64,000 nucleotides of DNA, taken from assembly GCF_023715205.1 (NCBI RefSeq), contig NZ_JAMBNR010000004.1:186001-250000 (forward strand), written 5' to 3'. Every line of letters begins with the position of its first letter. The first letter of the stretch is position 1. Positions 43,788 through 53,721 of the stretch are shown piece after piece. The notes under the pieces were generated by a model, which was given only the letters and a program-made list of their open reading frames with translations, made no database searches and was not told the origin of the DNA. Source of the DNA: Mesobacillus maritimus. GTDB lineage: Bacteria; Bacillota; Bacilli; Bacillales; Cytobacillaceae. The position numbers and the translations under genes are program-made.

Positions 43788-46388
43788 ATGAGTGATTTTT
43801 TTAGGAAAACAGCCGATGTAGTTTTAAAGGAATTGAATGCTACTGAGAAGGGATTAACTATAGAAGAGGCCGGGAAACGTCTGAACCAATATGGATACAA
43901 TGAGTTAGCAGAGGGGAAGCGGAAGACGACCTTAGAAGTCTTCTTTGGTCAATTTAAAGATTTTCTCGTTATTATCCTGATAGTTGCTGCCCTTATTTCC
44001 GCTTTTTTGGGTGAGCTTGAAAGCACCATTGTCATTGCGGTTGTGGTAATCCTAAACGCTATCCTAGGAACGGTCCAGCATCAAAAAGCAGAACAAAGCC
44101 TAAATAGTTTAAAAGCCCTTTCGTCGCCGACGGCTAAGGTCTTAAGAAATGGGGGAAGAGTGGAAATTCCTTCCCGAGAAGTTACCGTAGGGGACATTAT
44201 GTATTTAGATGCAGGTGATTTCATTAGTGCAGATGGGCGAATTATTGAGAATCACAGTTTGCAAATTAATGAAAGCTCATTAACAGGTGAATCTTTAAGC
44301 GTTTTAAAGGAAGTTGGCCCGATTAATGAAGAAGAAGTCTCTCTTGGTGATAAAAAGAATATGGTTTTCTCAGGCAGTTTTGTCACATACGGAAGAGGGG
44401 TCATCGTTGTTACAAATACAGGGATGAACACGGAAATCGGGAAAATCGCCAATTTATTAGAAACAGCTGGAGAGAAAAAGACGCCTTTACAAGCTACCCT
44501 TGATCAATTTGGGAAAAAGCTAGCTATTGGCATTATTATCATCGCGCTCATTATTTTTGGCATCGATTTAATTAGAGGAAATGAGATTATTGATTCCTTT
44601 ATGTTTGCCGTTGCTTTGGCTGTTGCTGCGATTCCGGAAGCGCTTAGTTCCATTGTCACAATTGTATTAGCCTTCGGTACGCAAAAAATGGCAAAAGAGA
44701 ACGCGATTGTCAGGAAGCTGCATGCAGTGGAAAGCTTAGGAAGCATTTCTGTCATCTGTTCAGACAAAACGGGAACTTTGACCCAGAATAAAATGACGGT
44801 TCAGAAAGTCTATGTCGACAACCGAGTGATTGAGGAAGAACAATTGGATTTAGACAACCCGATCGAAAAGCGATTACTGCTTATGGGGTTATTATGTAAT
44901 GATTCAATAACGACGGAAAAGAAGGAGATTGGCGATCCAACAGAAGTTGCGCTCGTTAACTTTGGAGAAAAATATCAGTTGGATGAACTGAAAATCCGTG
45001 AAGAGTACCCTCGATTAGATGAACTTCCATTCGATTCGGATCGAAAGTTAATGAGCACGGTCATTAAATACGAAGGTAAAAATTATTTGGTGACAAAAGG
45101 GGCCTTAGATGTCCTTTTATCAAGAATTGTGAAGATCGTGGATGCTCATGAAATAAGTAATATTACGGACCAGCATAAAAAACAAATAGCGAAAATAAAT
45201 CAGGACTTCTCACAAAACGGCTTACGGGTTCTCGGTTTTGCTTATAAAGAGGTACCAGAAGGAAAGTCTGTGGGTTTTGAAGACGAAAAAGACTTAACTT
45301 TTGTCGGCTTAATTTCAATGATGGATCCTCCGCGGGAAGAGTCATATGATGCAGTTGCGGCTTGTATAGCAGCTGGAATTAAGCCTGTTATGATTACAGG
45401 AGATCATAAGATTACCGCGGCAGCCATTGCAAAGGATATCGGAATTTTAAAAGATCTTTCGGAAGCAGTCGAAGGGTCTGAGATTGAAAAATGGTCTGAC
45501 GAGAAGCTTAAAGACAAAGTGAAGGACCTTTCTGTTTATGCAAGGGTTTCTCCTGAACATAAGATTCGTATCGTTCGCGCTTGGCAAGAAAATGGGAATG
45601 TAGTTGCAATGACTGGTGATGGTGTAAACGATGGGCCTGCTTTGAAACAAGCAGATATCGGAGTTGCGATGGGAATCACGGGAACTGAGGTCGCAAAAGA
45701 AGCATCTTCCATGGTTTTGACAGATGATAACTTTTCAACAATCGTAAAGGCAATATCTAATGGACGTAGTATTTATAACAATATCCAGAATTCCATTCGT
45801 TTCTTATTGTCCGGGAATACTGGGGCTGTATTGTCGGTACTTTATGCTTCAATTTTAGCACTACCGGTGCCATTTGCAGCTGTACACTTGTTATTCATCA
45901 ACCTGGTTACAGACAGTTTGCCAGCGATTGCAATCGGACTCGAGCCACATAGTAAGAATATTATGAAGGAAAAGCCAAGGGACGTGAAGGTGCCATTACT
46001 CAATAAGGTCTTTATTCGACGTGTTTTGGTCGAAGGGATCTTAATTGCCTTAGCGACATTAACCGCTTATCATATTGGCTTAAATACAGGAGAGCATTTG
46101 GTTGCTACCACAATGGCATTCTCGACACTATGTCTGGCAAGATTGTTTCATGGTTTTAATGCTAGAAGCAAATACTCTGTTTTTAAAATTGGGTTGTTTA
46201 GCAATAAGTATTTATGGTACGCACTAATAATCGGCGTTGTTCTATTACATCTAATCTTGTTACTACCACCATTGATGGAGTTATTTGAGGTAGCTGAGCT
46301 TACAGGAGCACAATTTGCGACCATCTATGGTTTAGCGTTACTACCGTTTATCGTATTACAGTTGTATAAACTGATTGTGGTCAAATAA
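43788..46388 (+). CDS. P2-type (calcium-type) cation-transporting ATPase
   Basis: 866 aa, complete. It has the N-terminal cation_ATPase_N region, TGES in SSLTGESLSVLKE, the membrane cation site PEALSSIVTIVLAFG, the phosphorylated Asp326 in CSDKTGTLTQNKMT, TGDGVNDGPALKQADIGVAM, and a C-terminal four-helix block. This is the SERCA/PMCA-like group that includes B. subtilis YloB. Likely exports Ca2+, though Mn2+ cannot be excluded. The second ATG (43788) sits seven bases after AAGGAG and is preferred over that at 43782. Confidence 0.93.
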   Translation: MSDFFRKTADVVLKELNATEKGLTIEEAGKRLNQYGYNELAEGKRKTTLEVFFGQFKDFLVIILIVAALISAFLGELESTIVIAVVVILNAILGTVQHQKAEQSLNSLKALSSPTAKVLRNGGRVEIPSREVTVGDIMYLDAGDFISADGRIIENHSLQINESSLTGESLSVLKEVGPINEEEVSLGDKKNMVFSGSFVTYGRGVIVVTNTGMNTEIGKIANLLETAGEKKTPLQATLDQFGKKLAIGIIIIALIIFGIDLIRGNEIIDSFMFAVALAVAAIPEALSSIVTIVLAFGTQKMAKENAIVRKLHAVESLGSISVICSDKTGTLTQNKMTVQKVYVDNRVIEEEQLDLDNPIEKRLLLMGLLCNDSITTEKKEIGDPTEVALVNFGEKYQLDELKIREEYPRLDELPFDSDRKLMSTVIKYEGKNYLVTKGALDVLLSRIVKIVDAHEISNITDQHKKQIAKINQDFSQNGLRVLGFAYKEVPEGKSVGFEDEKDLTFVGLISMMDPPREESYDAVAACIAAGIKPVMITGDHKITAAAIAKDIGILKDLSEAVEGSEIEKWSDEKLKDKVKDLSVYARVSPEHKIRIVRAWQENGNVVAMTGDGVNDGPALKQADIGVAMGITGTEVAKEASSMVLTDDNFSTIVKAISNGRSIYNNIQNSIRFLLSGNTGAVLSVLYASILALPVPFAAVHLLFINLVTDSLPAIAIGLEPHSKNIMKEKPRDVKVPLLNKVFIRRVLVEGILIALATLTAYHIGLNTGEHLVATTMAFSTLCLARLFHGFNARSKYSVFKIGLFSNKYLWYALIIGVVLLHLILLLPPLMELFEVAELTGAQFATIYGLALLPFIVLQLYKLIVVK

Positions 46389-46412
46389 TTGTTTAATTTT
46401 AGATGAATTGTA

Positions 46413-46444
46413 AAGCATCCACTTCTTAAGTGGATGCTTTTTTA
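46413..46444. terminator. Bidirectional terminator
   Basis: AAGCATCCACTT pairs with AAGTGGATGCTT and T-runs follow, between the ATPase and adhE which converge. Confidence 0.88.
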
Positions 46445-46459
46445 TGCCAAGAAAATGTG

Positions 46460-49063
46460 CTAAATCCCTTTGTAAGATCTACGGTAAATTTCCGCTAATT
46501 CTGTTACGAGTGGTAGTTTTGGATTTGCTGTTGTACATTGATCTTCAAATGCAAGCTCAGCTAAGTGTTCCACTTTATTATCAAATTCATGAAAATCTAC
46601 ACCGTTTGCTTCTAGACTCATTGGGATTTCTAGTTCATTTGCTAAAGTGATAATGGCTTGAATGAGGCTTTCCACTCCTTCTTCGGTTGTACGAGCAGGA
46701 AGACCAAGCATTTTCGCAATTTCTGCGTAACGCTTATCAGCGATAAAATGTTCATATTTTGGGAAGGCTGCAAATTTTTTCGGTTTTGTTGCGTTGTACC
46801 GGATGACGTGTGGAAGCAAAATGGTGTTGGAACGTCCATGGGCAATATGGAACTCCGCACCAAGCTTATGAGCTAGGCTATGGTTTATGCCAAGGAAGGC
46901 ATTTGCAAAGGCCATTCCAGCAATGGTTGAAGCGTTATGCATCTTCTCACGGGCTACCTCATCACTTCCATTACGATAGGCTCTTGGTAAGTATTCAAAA
47001 ACTAACTGAATGGCTTTTATAGCTAATCCGTCTGTATAATCGTTCGCCATGACGGAAACATAAGCTTCGATTGCATGGGTTAAGACGTCCATACCAGTAT
47101 CGGCTGTAACAATTTTAGGGACTGTCATTACGAACTGTGGATCTATAATCGCTACATCTGGTGTTAGTTCGTAATCTGCTAATGGATATTTCGTGTTGGT
47201 TTGTTTATCCGTTATGACAGAGAACGAGGTTACCTCAGACCCTGTTCCAGAAGTTGTTGGAATCGCAACAAACTGCGCTTTATGTCCAAGTTTTGGGTAT
47301 TTAACGATTCGTTTGCGAATATCAAGGAATTTCAACTTTAAGCCATGAAAGTCAACATCTGGATACTCATAGAACAGCCACATTCCTTTCGCTGCATCCA
47401 TTGCAGATCCACCTCCAAGCGCAATAATCGCATCGGGCTCAAAGCTTGCCATGAGTTCGGCCCCTTTTTGGACGGTCTCAAAGCTTGGATCAGGTTCAAC
47501 ATCTGTGAAGATTTCACAGTGAACATAATCTGGCCGTTTCCGCAAATAATAGAGTACTTTATCAACATAACCAAGTTTCACCATACCTGGATCTGTCACA
47601 ATCAAAGCCTTTGAGATATTCGGCATCTTCGCTAAGTATTGGATCGCATTTTTTTCAAAGTATATTTTTGATGGGACTTTAAACCACTGCATATTTGTAT
47701 TCCTTCTGGCTACTTTTTTGATGTTCAGTAGGTGGATGGAGCCAACATTTGTGGATACAGAGTTGCCACCGTATGTTCCACAACCAAGTGTTAAGGAAGG
47801 CATATAAGCATTGTATATATCACCGATCGCTCCTTGTGAAGAAGGGGCGTTAACGATAATCCGTCCGGCTTTCATCCTTAACCCAAATTCTCTTATCACT
47901 TCTTGGCTAGTTGTATGTATAACCGCAGAATGCCCAAGTCCTCCAAACGCTAGCATTTCCTCTGCACGTTGAAAACCTTCTTGACGATTGCTAACTTTGT
48001 AACAGGCTAAAACAGGGCTTAGTTTTTCACGGGAAAGTGGAAACTCTGATCCGACACCGTCAATCTCTGCTACTAAAATTTTTGTGTCCTCTGGGACGGT
48101 TACTCCTGCCATATCAGCAATCTTATAGGCAGACATCCCTACAATGCCAGCGTTAACCGCACATGTATTTTCATTGATTACAAGTTTTTCAATCAGGCGT
48201 TTTTCGTCAGAGTTTAAAAAATAACACAGATGGTTAATCATTTCTTGCTTCACCATTGAATAGATTTCCCCATCGATAATTACAGCCTGCTCCGAAGCGC
48301 AAATCATCCCGTTATCGAATGTTTTAGATAAAATTAAATCATTGACCGACCGTTGAATATTAGCAGATTTTTCAATATAACAAGGAACATTCCCCGGTCC
48401 CACTCCAAGCGCAGGTTTACCAGAACTATACGCTGATTTCACCATTCCCGATCCACCAGTTGCGAGAATGAGTGAAACTTTAGGATGGTTCATTAGAGCT
48501 TGGGTAGCTGCAACAGAAGGAGTCTCAATCCATTGAATACAATTTTTCGGTGCGCCAGCCTTTACAGCTGCTTCTAGTAATATTCGAGCCGCTTCACTGC
48601 TACAATTTTGAGCAGAAGGGTGAAAGGCAAATATGATTGGGTTTCTTGTTTTAATTGAAATTAGAGCTTTAAACATGGTCGTTGAGGTAGGATTAGTGAC
48701 TGGTGTGACGCCAGCAATAACACCAACTGGTTCAGCAATTTCTATGATTCCCTCATTTTCATTCTCGTTAATAATACCCACTGTTTTATCATATTTAATA
48801 TTGTGGTAGACATATTCAGTTGCGAACATATTTTTTATAATTTTATCCTCATAAACCCCGCGTTTGGTTTCTTCAATAGCTAGTTTAGCTAGGGGCATAT
48901 GTTTGTCTAAACCAGCCAAAGCCATTTCTTTGACAATGGTATCGATTTTTTCTTGTGAGAAGTTGTGAAATTCTTCTAAAGCTTGAAGTCCATTTTCAAC
49001 AAGTTGATCAATGGTTTCTATTACAGATTGTTTTGTCTGTATATCTTTTTCGGTAACAGTCAT
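46460..49063 (-). CDS. adhE: Bifunctional aldehyde-alcohol dehydrogenase
   Basis: 867 aa. Residues 1-440 form the CoA-acylating acetaldehyde dehydrogenase domain (GVTPVTNPTSTTMFKALISI; catalytic Cys in NGMICASEQAV). Residues 455-867 form an iron-dependent alcohol dehydrogenase (ALGGGSAMDAAKGMWLF, IPTTSGTGSEVTSFSV, FANAFLGINHSLAHKLG with iron-binding histidines). It reduces acetyl-CoA to ethanol and regenerates NAD+ in fermentation. The ATG at 49063 has GGAGG seven bases upstream; an ATG five codons earlier overlaps that site. Confidence 0.96.
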   Translation of the reverse strand: MTVTEKDIQTKQSVIETIDQLVENGLQALEEFHNFSQEKIDTIVKEMALAGLDKHMPLAKLAIEETKRGVYEDKIIKNMFATEYVYHNIKYDKTVGIINENENEGIIEIAEPVGVIAGVTPVTNPTSTTMFKALISIKTRNPIIFAFHPSAQNCSSEAARILLEAAVKAGAPKNCIQWIETPSVAATQALMNHPKVSLILATGGSGMVKSAYSSGKPALGVGPGNVPCYIEKSANIQRSVNDLILSKTFDNGMICASEQAVIIDGEIYSMVKQEMINHLCYFLNSDEKRLIEKLVINENTCAVNAGIVGMSAYKIADMAGVTVPEDTKILVAEIDGVGSEFPLSREKLSPVLACYKVSNRQEGFQRAEEMLAFGGLGHSAVIHTTSQEVIREFGLRMKAGRIIVNAPSSQGAIGDIYNAYMPSLTLGCGTYGGNSVSTNVGSIHLLNIKKVARRNTNMQWFKVPSKIYFEKNAIQYLAKMPNISKALIVTDPGMVKLGYVDKVLYYLRKRPDYVHCEIFTDVEPDPSFETVQKGAELMASFEPDAIIALGGGSAMDAAKGMWLFYEYPDVDFHGLKLKFLDIRKRIVKYPKLGHKAQFVAIPTTSGTGSEVTSFSVITDKQTNTKYPLADYELTPDVAIIDPQFVMTVPKIVTADTGMDVLTHAIEAYVSVMANDYTDGLAIKAIQLVFEYLPRAYRNGSDEVAREKMHNASTIAGMAFANAFLGINHSLAHKLGAEFHIAHGRSNTILLPHVIRYNATKPKKFAAFPKYEHFIADKRYAEIAKMLGLPARTTEEGVESLIQAIITLANELEIPMSLEANGVDFHEFDNKVEHLAELAFEDQCTTANPKLPLVTELAEIYRRSYKGI

Positions 49064-49119
49064 CTGCGTTCCCTCCATTAATGTGTGAATGATTTCACAA
49101 AAATAATTAACCGTAAGAC

Positions 49120-49347
49120 TTACTCACAAACTGGATTTCTAGAGATTTTTTCAAAGTAGATTTCATTCGTGATCCGAGATATTTTTCTTACGATGATGAC
49201 GTGATTATTTGTCCATATGACGGTAGGGATGCTGTCGCTGTCTTTGACCATCATTGCCTCAAACTTGTCGCCAACAGATTGTTCAAATGCATCAAGAGTA
49301 TAGGTCTCAGTGTCTGTTGAAAAGGACTTCCAATGACAAGTAATCAT
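49120..49347 (-). CDS. Hypothetical protein, 75 aa
   Basis: A small soluble protein with two cysteines near its ends (MITCHWKSF and RNPVCE), beta-rich in the middle (SIPTVIWTNNHVIIVRKISR). AGGAG lies eight bases before the ATG. It sits 57 bp upstream of adhE on the same strand and could share its transcript. I do not recognise the family. Confidence 0.6.
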   Translation of the reverse strand: MITCHWKSFSTDTETYTLDAFEQSVGDKFEAMMVKDSDSIPTVIWTNNHVIIVRKISRITNEIYFEKISRNPVCE

Positions 49348-49724
49348 TGTGCTCACTCCTTAGTTTATTCTCTATCACACTCTAAATATAGCATGAAAAT
49401 TAAATAGTATTTTGTGAAATGATGAACATAATTCGTCGGTTTATAAAGCGTTTCCAAATTTAATAAATTATTTTAAACTTTTAAAAATCACTATCATAAT
49501 ATAGTAATAATGAATTTGAAAAATTAAGAGAAATTATCCCTGTTTTTTTGATTTTTAAAGTTACACATAATATTAAAACGGTAATTTGATTATTATACCC
49601 AACCGATTTTCAACCCAAACTTAAAACAAGAAAAAAATTTTCCGACAAAATTCGTACAATTCTGATAAATTGTTTGAGCGAAAACTGTTCCAAATGGTTG
49701 ATTTTAAAAGGATATGATATTTTG

Positions 49725-49766
49725 ATTCGACAAATTCTTCTTATAACATGAGGAATTTGTCGAAAT
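49725..49766. promoter_or_regulatory. 12-bp inverted repeat upstream of the acyl-CoA ligase gene
   Basis: TTCGACAAATTC and GAATTTGTCGAA form a perfect inverted repeat with a 15-base centre, about 110 bp before the ligase start. It lies in an AT-rich gene-free stretch (49348-49871). Size and position suit an operator. It does not look like the known Bacillus FadR site. Confidence 0.5.
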
Positions 49767-49871
49767 GGCACCGTTTACAAAAAACTATTTTCTAACAATA
49801 ATTTAGATGTTAGAATATTCTGCTCAGTTTGTATAGGGATAAAGCTTAAATTCATCTTGGAGGTCGGGAGT

Positions 49872-51512
49872 ATGGTATATCAGCAAAAACCGTGGTTGAA
49901 ATTGTATGATCCAAAGGTTGGTGAAAACGTTACTGTAGACTACCATTCGTTATTCAATTTACTTGAACAAGCAGCAATTACATATAGTGATAAACCGGCT
50001 TTAACCTTCTACGGCAAGTCTTGGAGTTTTCTTAGTGTCAAAGAGGTAGCAGAAGGATTTGCAGCATCCTTACATAGCAATGGTTTTCAAAAAGGGGACC
50101 GCTTAGCGATTATGCTACCGAATAGTCCACATTATATTTTTAGTTTATTTGGTGGCTTTAAATTGGGTGGAATAAATGTTCAGGTTAACCCCATGTACGT
50201 GGAGAGAGAGATTGAACATGTACTAACAGACTCGGCTACTGAGTATATGGTTGTTTTAGACACACTTTACCAAAAAGTGAAACATGTACAGCCAAAGACG
50301 GCTTTGAAAAAAATAGTTGTTGTTAGTTTAGGTGGGGAGAGACTTCAACTTGAAGAGGGAGACTGTTACTTTGAAGACTTCCTAACGGAAGGAGTAGTTG
50401 TTCCTGAAATACCAATTGATCGAGATGAAGATGTAGCAATGTTGCAATACACGAGTGGAACTACTGGGCTTTCAAAAGGTGTCATGCTGACCCATAGTAA
50501 TTTGCTTTCCAATGTGGTCCAAGTTTGTGACTTCGTCTATCGACCTATGGATGACCAAATCCCAGAGGACTTTAAAATCATTAGCGTTCTTCCAATGTTC
50601 CATGTGTTCGGTCTTTCTTGTAACGCGATTGCGGGTATTAGAGAAGGAGCAAACCAGTTGGTATTGCCAAGGTTTGACCCTAAAGAGTTAATGGAAATTG
50701 TGAAGCGTGAAAAACCATTTCAAATGTCAGCTGTTCCGACAATGTATTTTGCTTTAAATAGCCAGCCTGACTTAGAGGAGTATGGGTTCGGAAATATTAA
50801 CTATATGAGTAGTGGTGGTGCTCCACTTCCTGTTGAACAAGCGAAGGCATTTGAACAGAGAACAGGCGGAAAGCTTCTAGATGGATACGGTCAATCAGAA
50901 TTATCACCTTCTCCAATTTTTACTCCGCCATTTCTTAAATCGAGAGCCGGTAGTGTGGGAGTTCCTATTCCTGGAACAGAAGTGCGGTTAGTAGAAGTGA
51001 AAGAAGATGGCACGATGGTTGATGTACCTGTTGGGGAAGCGGGGGAGTTAATCGTCAAAGGTCCTCAAGTGATGAAAGGATACTGGAATCGTCCTGAGGA
51101 TACGGAGAAAACTATTAAAGATGGATGGCTATTAACGGGTGATATCGCGAGAATGGATGAAGACGGATATTTTTATATCCTCGATCGTAAGAAAGATATG
51201 ATTATCGCTAGTGGCTATAATGTCTATCCTCGTGAAATTGAGGATGTTTTATACCAAAACAATGCAATTGAAGAAGTGATTGTCATCGGTGTCCCAGATG
51301 AATACCGGGGTGAGACGGTAAAGGCGTTTATCAAAGTGAAACAAGGGTATACGCTCACAGTTGAAGAGATTATTTCTTATGCTAAAGAAAATTTAGCGCC
51401 ATACAAAGTTCCGAAGCAAGTAGAAATATTAGATGACCTTCCAAAGTCATCTGTAGGGAAATTGCTTCGCCGAGTTTTGAGAGACCAAGAGATTCAAAAA
51501 ATAGGAGTTTAA
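49872..51512 (+). CDS. Long-chain acyl-CoA synthetase (AMP-forming)
   Basis: 546 aa ANL-family enzyme. The P-loop YTSGTTGLSKGVMLTH binds ATP. Other core motifs are DGYGQSELSP, GWLLTGDIARMDEDGYFYIL, DRKKDMIIASGYNVYPREIE, and the acylation lysine in LPKSSVGKLLRR. It activates fatty acids to CoA esters, like LcfB/FadD. The ATG at 49872 has GGAGG eight bases upstream. An SDR gene follows after 16 bp, probably in one operon, next to the PHA genes. Confidence 0.9.
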   Translation: MVYQQKPWLKLYDPKVGENVTVDYHSLFNLLEQAAITYSDKPALTFYGKSWSFLSVKEVAEGFAASLHSNGFQKGDRLAIMLPNSPHYIFSLFGGFKLGGINVQVNPMYVEREIEHVLTDSATEYMVVLDTLYQKVKHVQPKTALKKIVVVSLGGERLQLEEGDCYFEDFLTEGVVVPEIPIDRDEDVAMLQYTSGTTGLSKGVMLTHSNLLSNVVQVCDFVYRPMDDQIPEDFKIISVLPMFHVFGLSCNAIAGIREGANQLVLPRFDPKELMEIVKREKPFQMSAVPTMYFALNSQPDLEEYGFGNINYMSSGGAPLPVEQAKAFEQRTGGKLLDGYGQSELSPSPIFTPPFLKSRAGSVGVPIPGTEVRLVEVKEDGTMVDVPVGEAGELIVKGPQVMKGYWNRPEDTEKTIKDGWLLTGDIARMDEDGYFYILDRKKDMIIASGYNVYPREIEDVLYQNNAIEEVIVIGVPDEYRGETVKAFIKVKQGYTLTVEEIISYAKENLAPYKVPKQVEILDDLPKSSVGKLLRRVLRDQEIQKIGV

Positions 51513-51528
51513 AAGAGGGGGATTTGGA

Positions 51529-52305
51529 ATGGATATCAAGGAATTATTTAATCTTCAAGGTAAGACAGCAATTGTAACAGGTGGAGGCAGAGGTTTAGGT
51601 GAGCAAATTGCGACGGTTTATGCGGAAGCAGGAGCGAACGTTGTAGTATGTTCTAGAAATGAAGAGGCTTGTCAACAAGTGAGTGAGCGTCTAAAGGAAA
51701 GAGGAGTTCGCTCTTTGGCGTTTAAATGTGATGTCTCAAATGAAGAAGAAATCAATAATGTCGTCAATGAAACCTTAAAAGAGTTTGGAACAATTGATAT
51801 TTTAGTTAATAACAGCGGAACAAGCTGGGGAGCACCGGCATTAGAGATGCCAACGGATAAATGGGATAAAGTAATGGACATTAACCTTAAAGCGATTTTC
51901 TTATTTTCTAGAGCTGTCGGCAAAGTGATGAAAGAGCAACGCTCAGGAAAAATCATCAATATTGCTTCCGTTGCTGGATTAGGTGGACAAGATCCTAGAA
52001 TGATGGATGCGGTTGGATATGCAACAAGTAAAGGTGCCGTTATCTCATTTACAAAAGACCTTGCCGTTAAATTAGCTCCATATAATGTGCATGTAAATGC
52101 TATTGCACCTGGATTCTTCCCTACGAAAATGACTAATGGTCTACTTGATCATGTAGGTGAGTTTATTCTAGACAGAACCCCAGCTAGAAGATTTGGTTCT
52201 GATCACGATATGATGGGACCTGCATTATTCCTAGCCTCGGGTGCTAGTGATTATGTCTTTGGTCATATTCTGTCAGTAGATGGTGGAATCTCAGCACTGA
52301 CTTAA
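51529..52305 (+). CDS. Short-chain dehydrogenase/reductase
   Basis: 258 aa. It has the SDR cofactor site TGGGRGLGE, NNSG (in LVNNSGTSWG), catalytic Ser (IINIASVAG) and the YATSK motif giving Tyr and Lys. The C-terminus SVDGGISAL is typical of FabG/gluconate-5-dehydrogenase-like enzymes. Being cotranscribed with an acyl-CoA ligase beside a PHA cluster that lacks phaB, it could reduce a 3-oxoacyl-CoA. Sequence alone does not prove this. Confidence 0.88.
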   Translation: MDIKELFNLQGKTAIVTGGGRGLGEQIATVYAEAGANVVVCSRNEEACQQVSERLKERGVRSLAFKCDVSNEEEINNVVNETLKEFGTIDILVNNSGTSWGAPALEMPTDKWDKVMDINLKAIFLFSRAVGKVMKEQRSGKIINIASVAGLGGQDPRMMDAVGYATSKGAVISFTKDLAVKLAPYNVHVNAIAPGFFPTKMTNGLLDHVGEFILDRTPARRFGSDHDMMGPALFLASGASDYVFGHILSVDGGISALT

Positions 52306-52336
52306 TGGATGGATCTTAATTTCTAACTAACATTAT

Positions 52337-52365
52337 AGAAAAGGAATGCCGTTGTTGGCATTCCC
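52337..52365 (-). terminator. Terminator of the alpha/beta hydrolase gene
   Basis: GGAATGCC pairs with GGCATTCC; TTTTC follows on the minus strand. Confidence 0.7.
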
Positions 52366-52370
52366 CTCAT

Positions 52371-53168
52371 TTAAATTTTGGTTAAGAATTCAACGACTCG
52401 TTTATTAACCGTATCTTGGTCCTCGGTTACATACAAATGTCCGGCACCAGGAACGGTATGAAACTCAGCGCCTTTAATCCTTTGTTTCAAAGTCAGTCCG
52501 TTTTCATAAGGAACGAGTTTATCTGCATCCCCATGAATGACTAGTGTCGGAACTGAAATTTGGTCCAGTTCGTTATAAGTATCGTGGGCTAAACATGCTT
52601 GTAATTGGAGCATATACCCATGAGGTGGAGTAGGAATTTGCAGTCGAACCCTTATGTCTTCTTCGATGGCATCACGGTTATTTTCAATAAATTGCTCACT
52701 ATAAAGAATGGGAACTGCTGCCCAGGCAGATTCTTCCGGTGAAACGGAGGCTCTGGACAGCATCGCCATGGAAACTTCAGCACTAGGCTGAACATGGTGG
52801 CTACCACCAGATGTTGTACATCCGAGCACAAGTGATTTTACTCTATCTGGGTAATTAATTGCGAGACGCTGGGCAATCATTCCACCCATAGAGATTCCAT
52901 ATACATGGGCTGAATCTACATTTACGGCGTCTAAAACAGCTTTAGCATCTTCGGCCATTAGCTCAATGGAATAAGGAGTTTCGGGCTTTGAACTTCTTCC
53001 TACACCACGGTTGTCGAAAACGATTACTTGGAAGTTTTCAGCTAATTTGGGTAAACTTCTTTTCCAAGATAATGAATTATGGGAAAGCCCCATAATTAGT
53101 AGCAGAGGCTCGCCATTGCCATGTACTTCATAATAGATGTCAATATTATTTGCCCTTGTAATAGGCAT
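52371..53168 (-). CDS. Alpha/beta hydrolase
   Basis: 265 aa, complete fold. The oxyanion strand reads LLLIMGLSHNSLSWK, then FDNRGVGRSSKP. The nucleophile elbow is GISMGG, the acid is in IHGDADKLVPYENG and the histidine in PGAGHLYV. The sequence resembles the 3-oxoadipate enol-lactonase/esterase type; the true substrate is unknown. Divergent (125 bp) from the first gene of the PHA unit, so a shared regulatory region is possible. A TATAAT box for the PHA unit is at 53218-53223. Confidence 0.88.
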   Translation of the reverse strand: MPITRANNIDIYYEVHGNGEPLLLIMGLSHNSLSWKRSLPKLAENFQVIVFDNRGVGRSSKPETPYSIELMAEDAKAVLDAVNVDSAHVYGISMGGMIAQRLAINYPDRVKSLVLGCTTSGGSHHVQPSAEVSMAMLSRASVSPEESAWAAVPILYSEQFIENNRDAIEEDIRVRLQIPTPPHGYMLQLQACLAHDTYNELDQISVPTLVIHGDADKLVPYENGLTLKQRIKGAEFHTVPGAGHLYVTEDQDTVNKRVVEFLTKI

Positions 53169-53293
53169 AATAGCAACTCCTTTATAATTTATGATGGTAA
53201 AATATATGGAATTTTCGTATAATTGAGAACATGAAATAGAAATAATTAACAGACATTTATTTTACAGCACAGAGTTATACATGGAGGATTTTT

Positions 53294-53668
53294 ATGTGGA
53301 CTTTCGACGAAGAGTCAGCGAAAAGGTATAAGAAAATTGAAGCCGACTTTAACCGGGAGATCCTATCCATGATGAACAATATGATGGTTGTTTCAAAATT
53401 CGGACAAGCAATGGAAGACCATCTGGATGAGGTTGTTGCTATTAGGAAGTTGACTAAATCTATATTGGAGAAATTGGGTCTTCCTGAAAGAGATGAAATT
53501 ATCGTCTTATCAAAAAGAGTCATAAACCTAGAGGCACGATTAGATCAGTTAGACGATCTAGTTTATGATTCAATGCTTGAAATGAGAGCGTATCAAGACC
53601 AGTTAAGAAACTTGTCAAAGGAGTTGGCTGAATTATCCGCCAATTTCGATGACGATGTACTGGAATAG
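53294..53668 (+). CDS. Small PhaR/PhaE-like coiled-coil protein
   Basis: 124 aa, almost wholly helical and acidic. The segment LGLPERDEIIVLSKRVINLE (then ARLDQLDDL) parallels MNIPTKSDVKNVAKLTIQAE (then EKIDALEEQIW) of the PhaR three genes downstream, and the PhaE-family pattern (L.LP.R.E...L.KR...LE). It therefore looks like a truncated relative of the synthase-activating subunit. GGAGG before ATG. It opens the unit with phasin-like, phaR and phaC genes. The relation is my reading; the function may be synthase assembly or granule nucleation. Confidence 0.65.
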   Translation: MWTFDEESAKRYKKIEADFNREILSMMNNMMVVSKFGQAMEDHLDEVVAIRKLTKSILEKLGLPERDEIIVLSKRVINLEARLDQLDDLVYDSMLEMRAYQDQLRNLSKELAELSANFDDDVLE

Positions 53669-53721
53669 TTTCGTTCCTCACTTACTAGATTCTATTATTT
53701 TATATAAAGGTGGAGAGAAAC

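Noticed and set aside
46460-49063. Split of adhE into separate aldehyde and alcohol dehydrogenase genes
   Set aside because: One unbroken 867-codon frame of normal AdhE length with both domains.
49747-49785. Sigma-54 promoter (TGGCAC...)
   Set aside because: TGGCAC at 49766 lacks the TTGC element at the required spacing.
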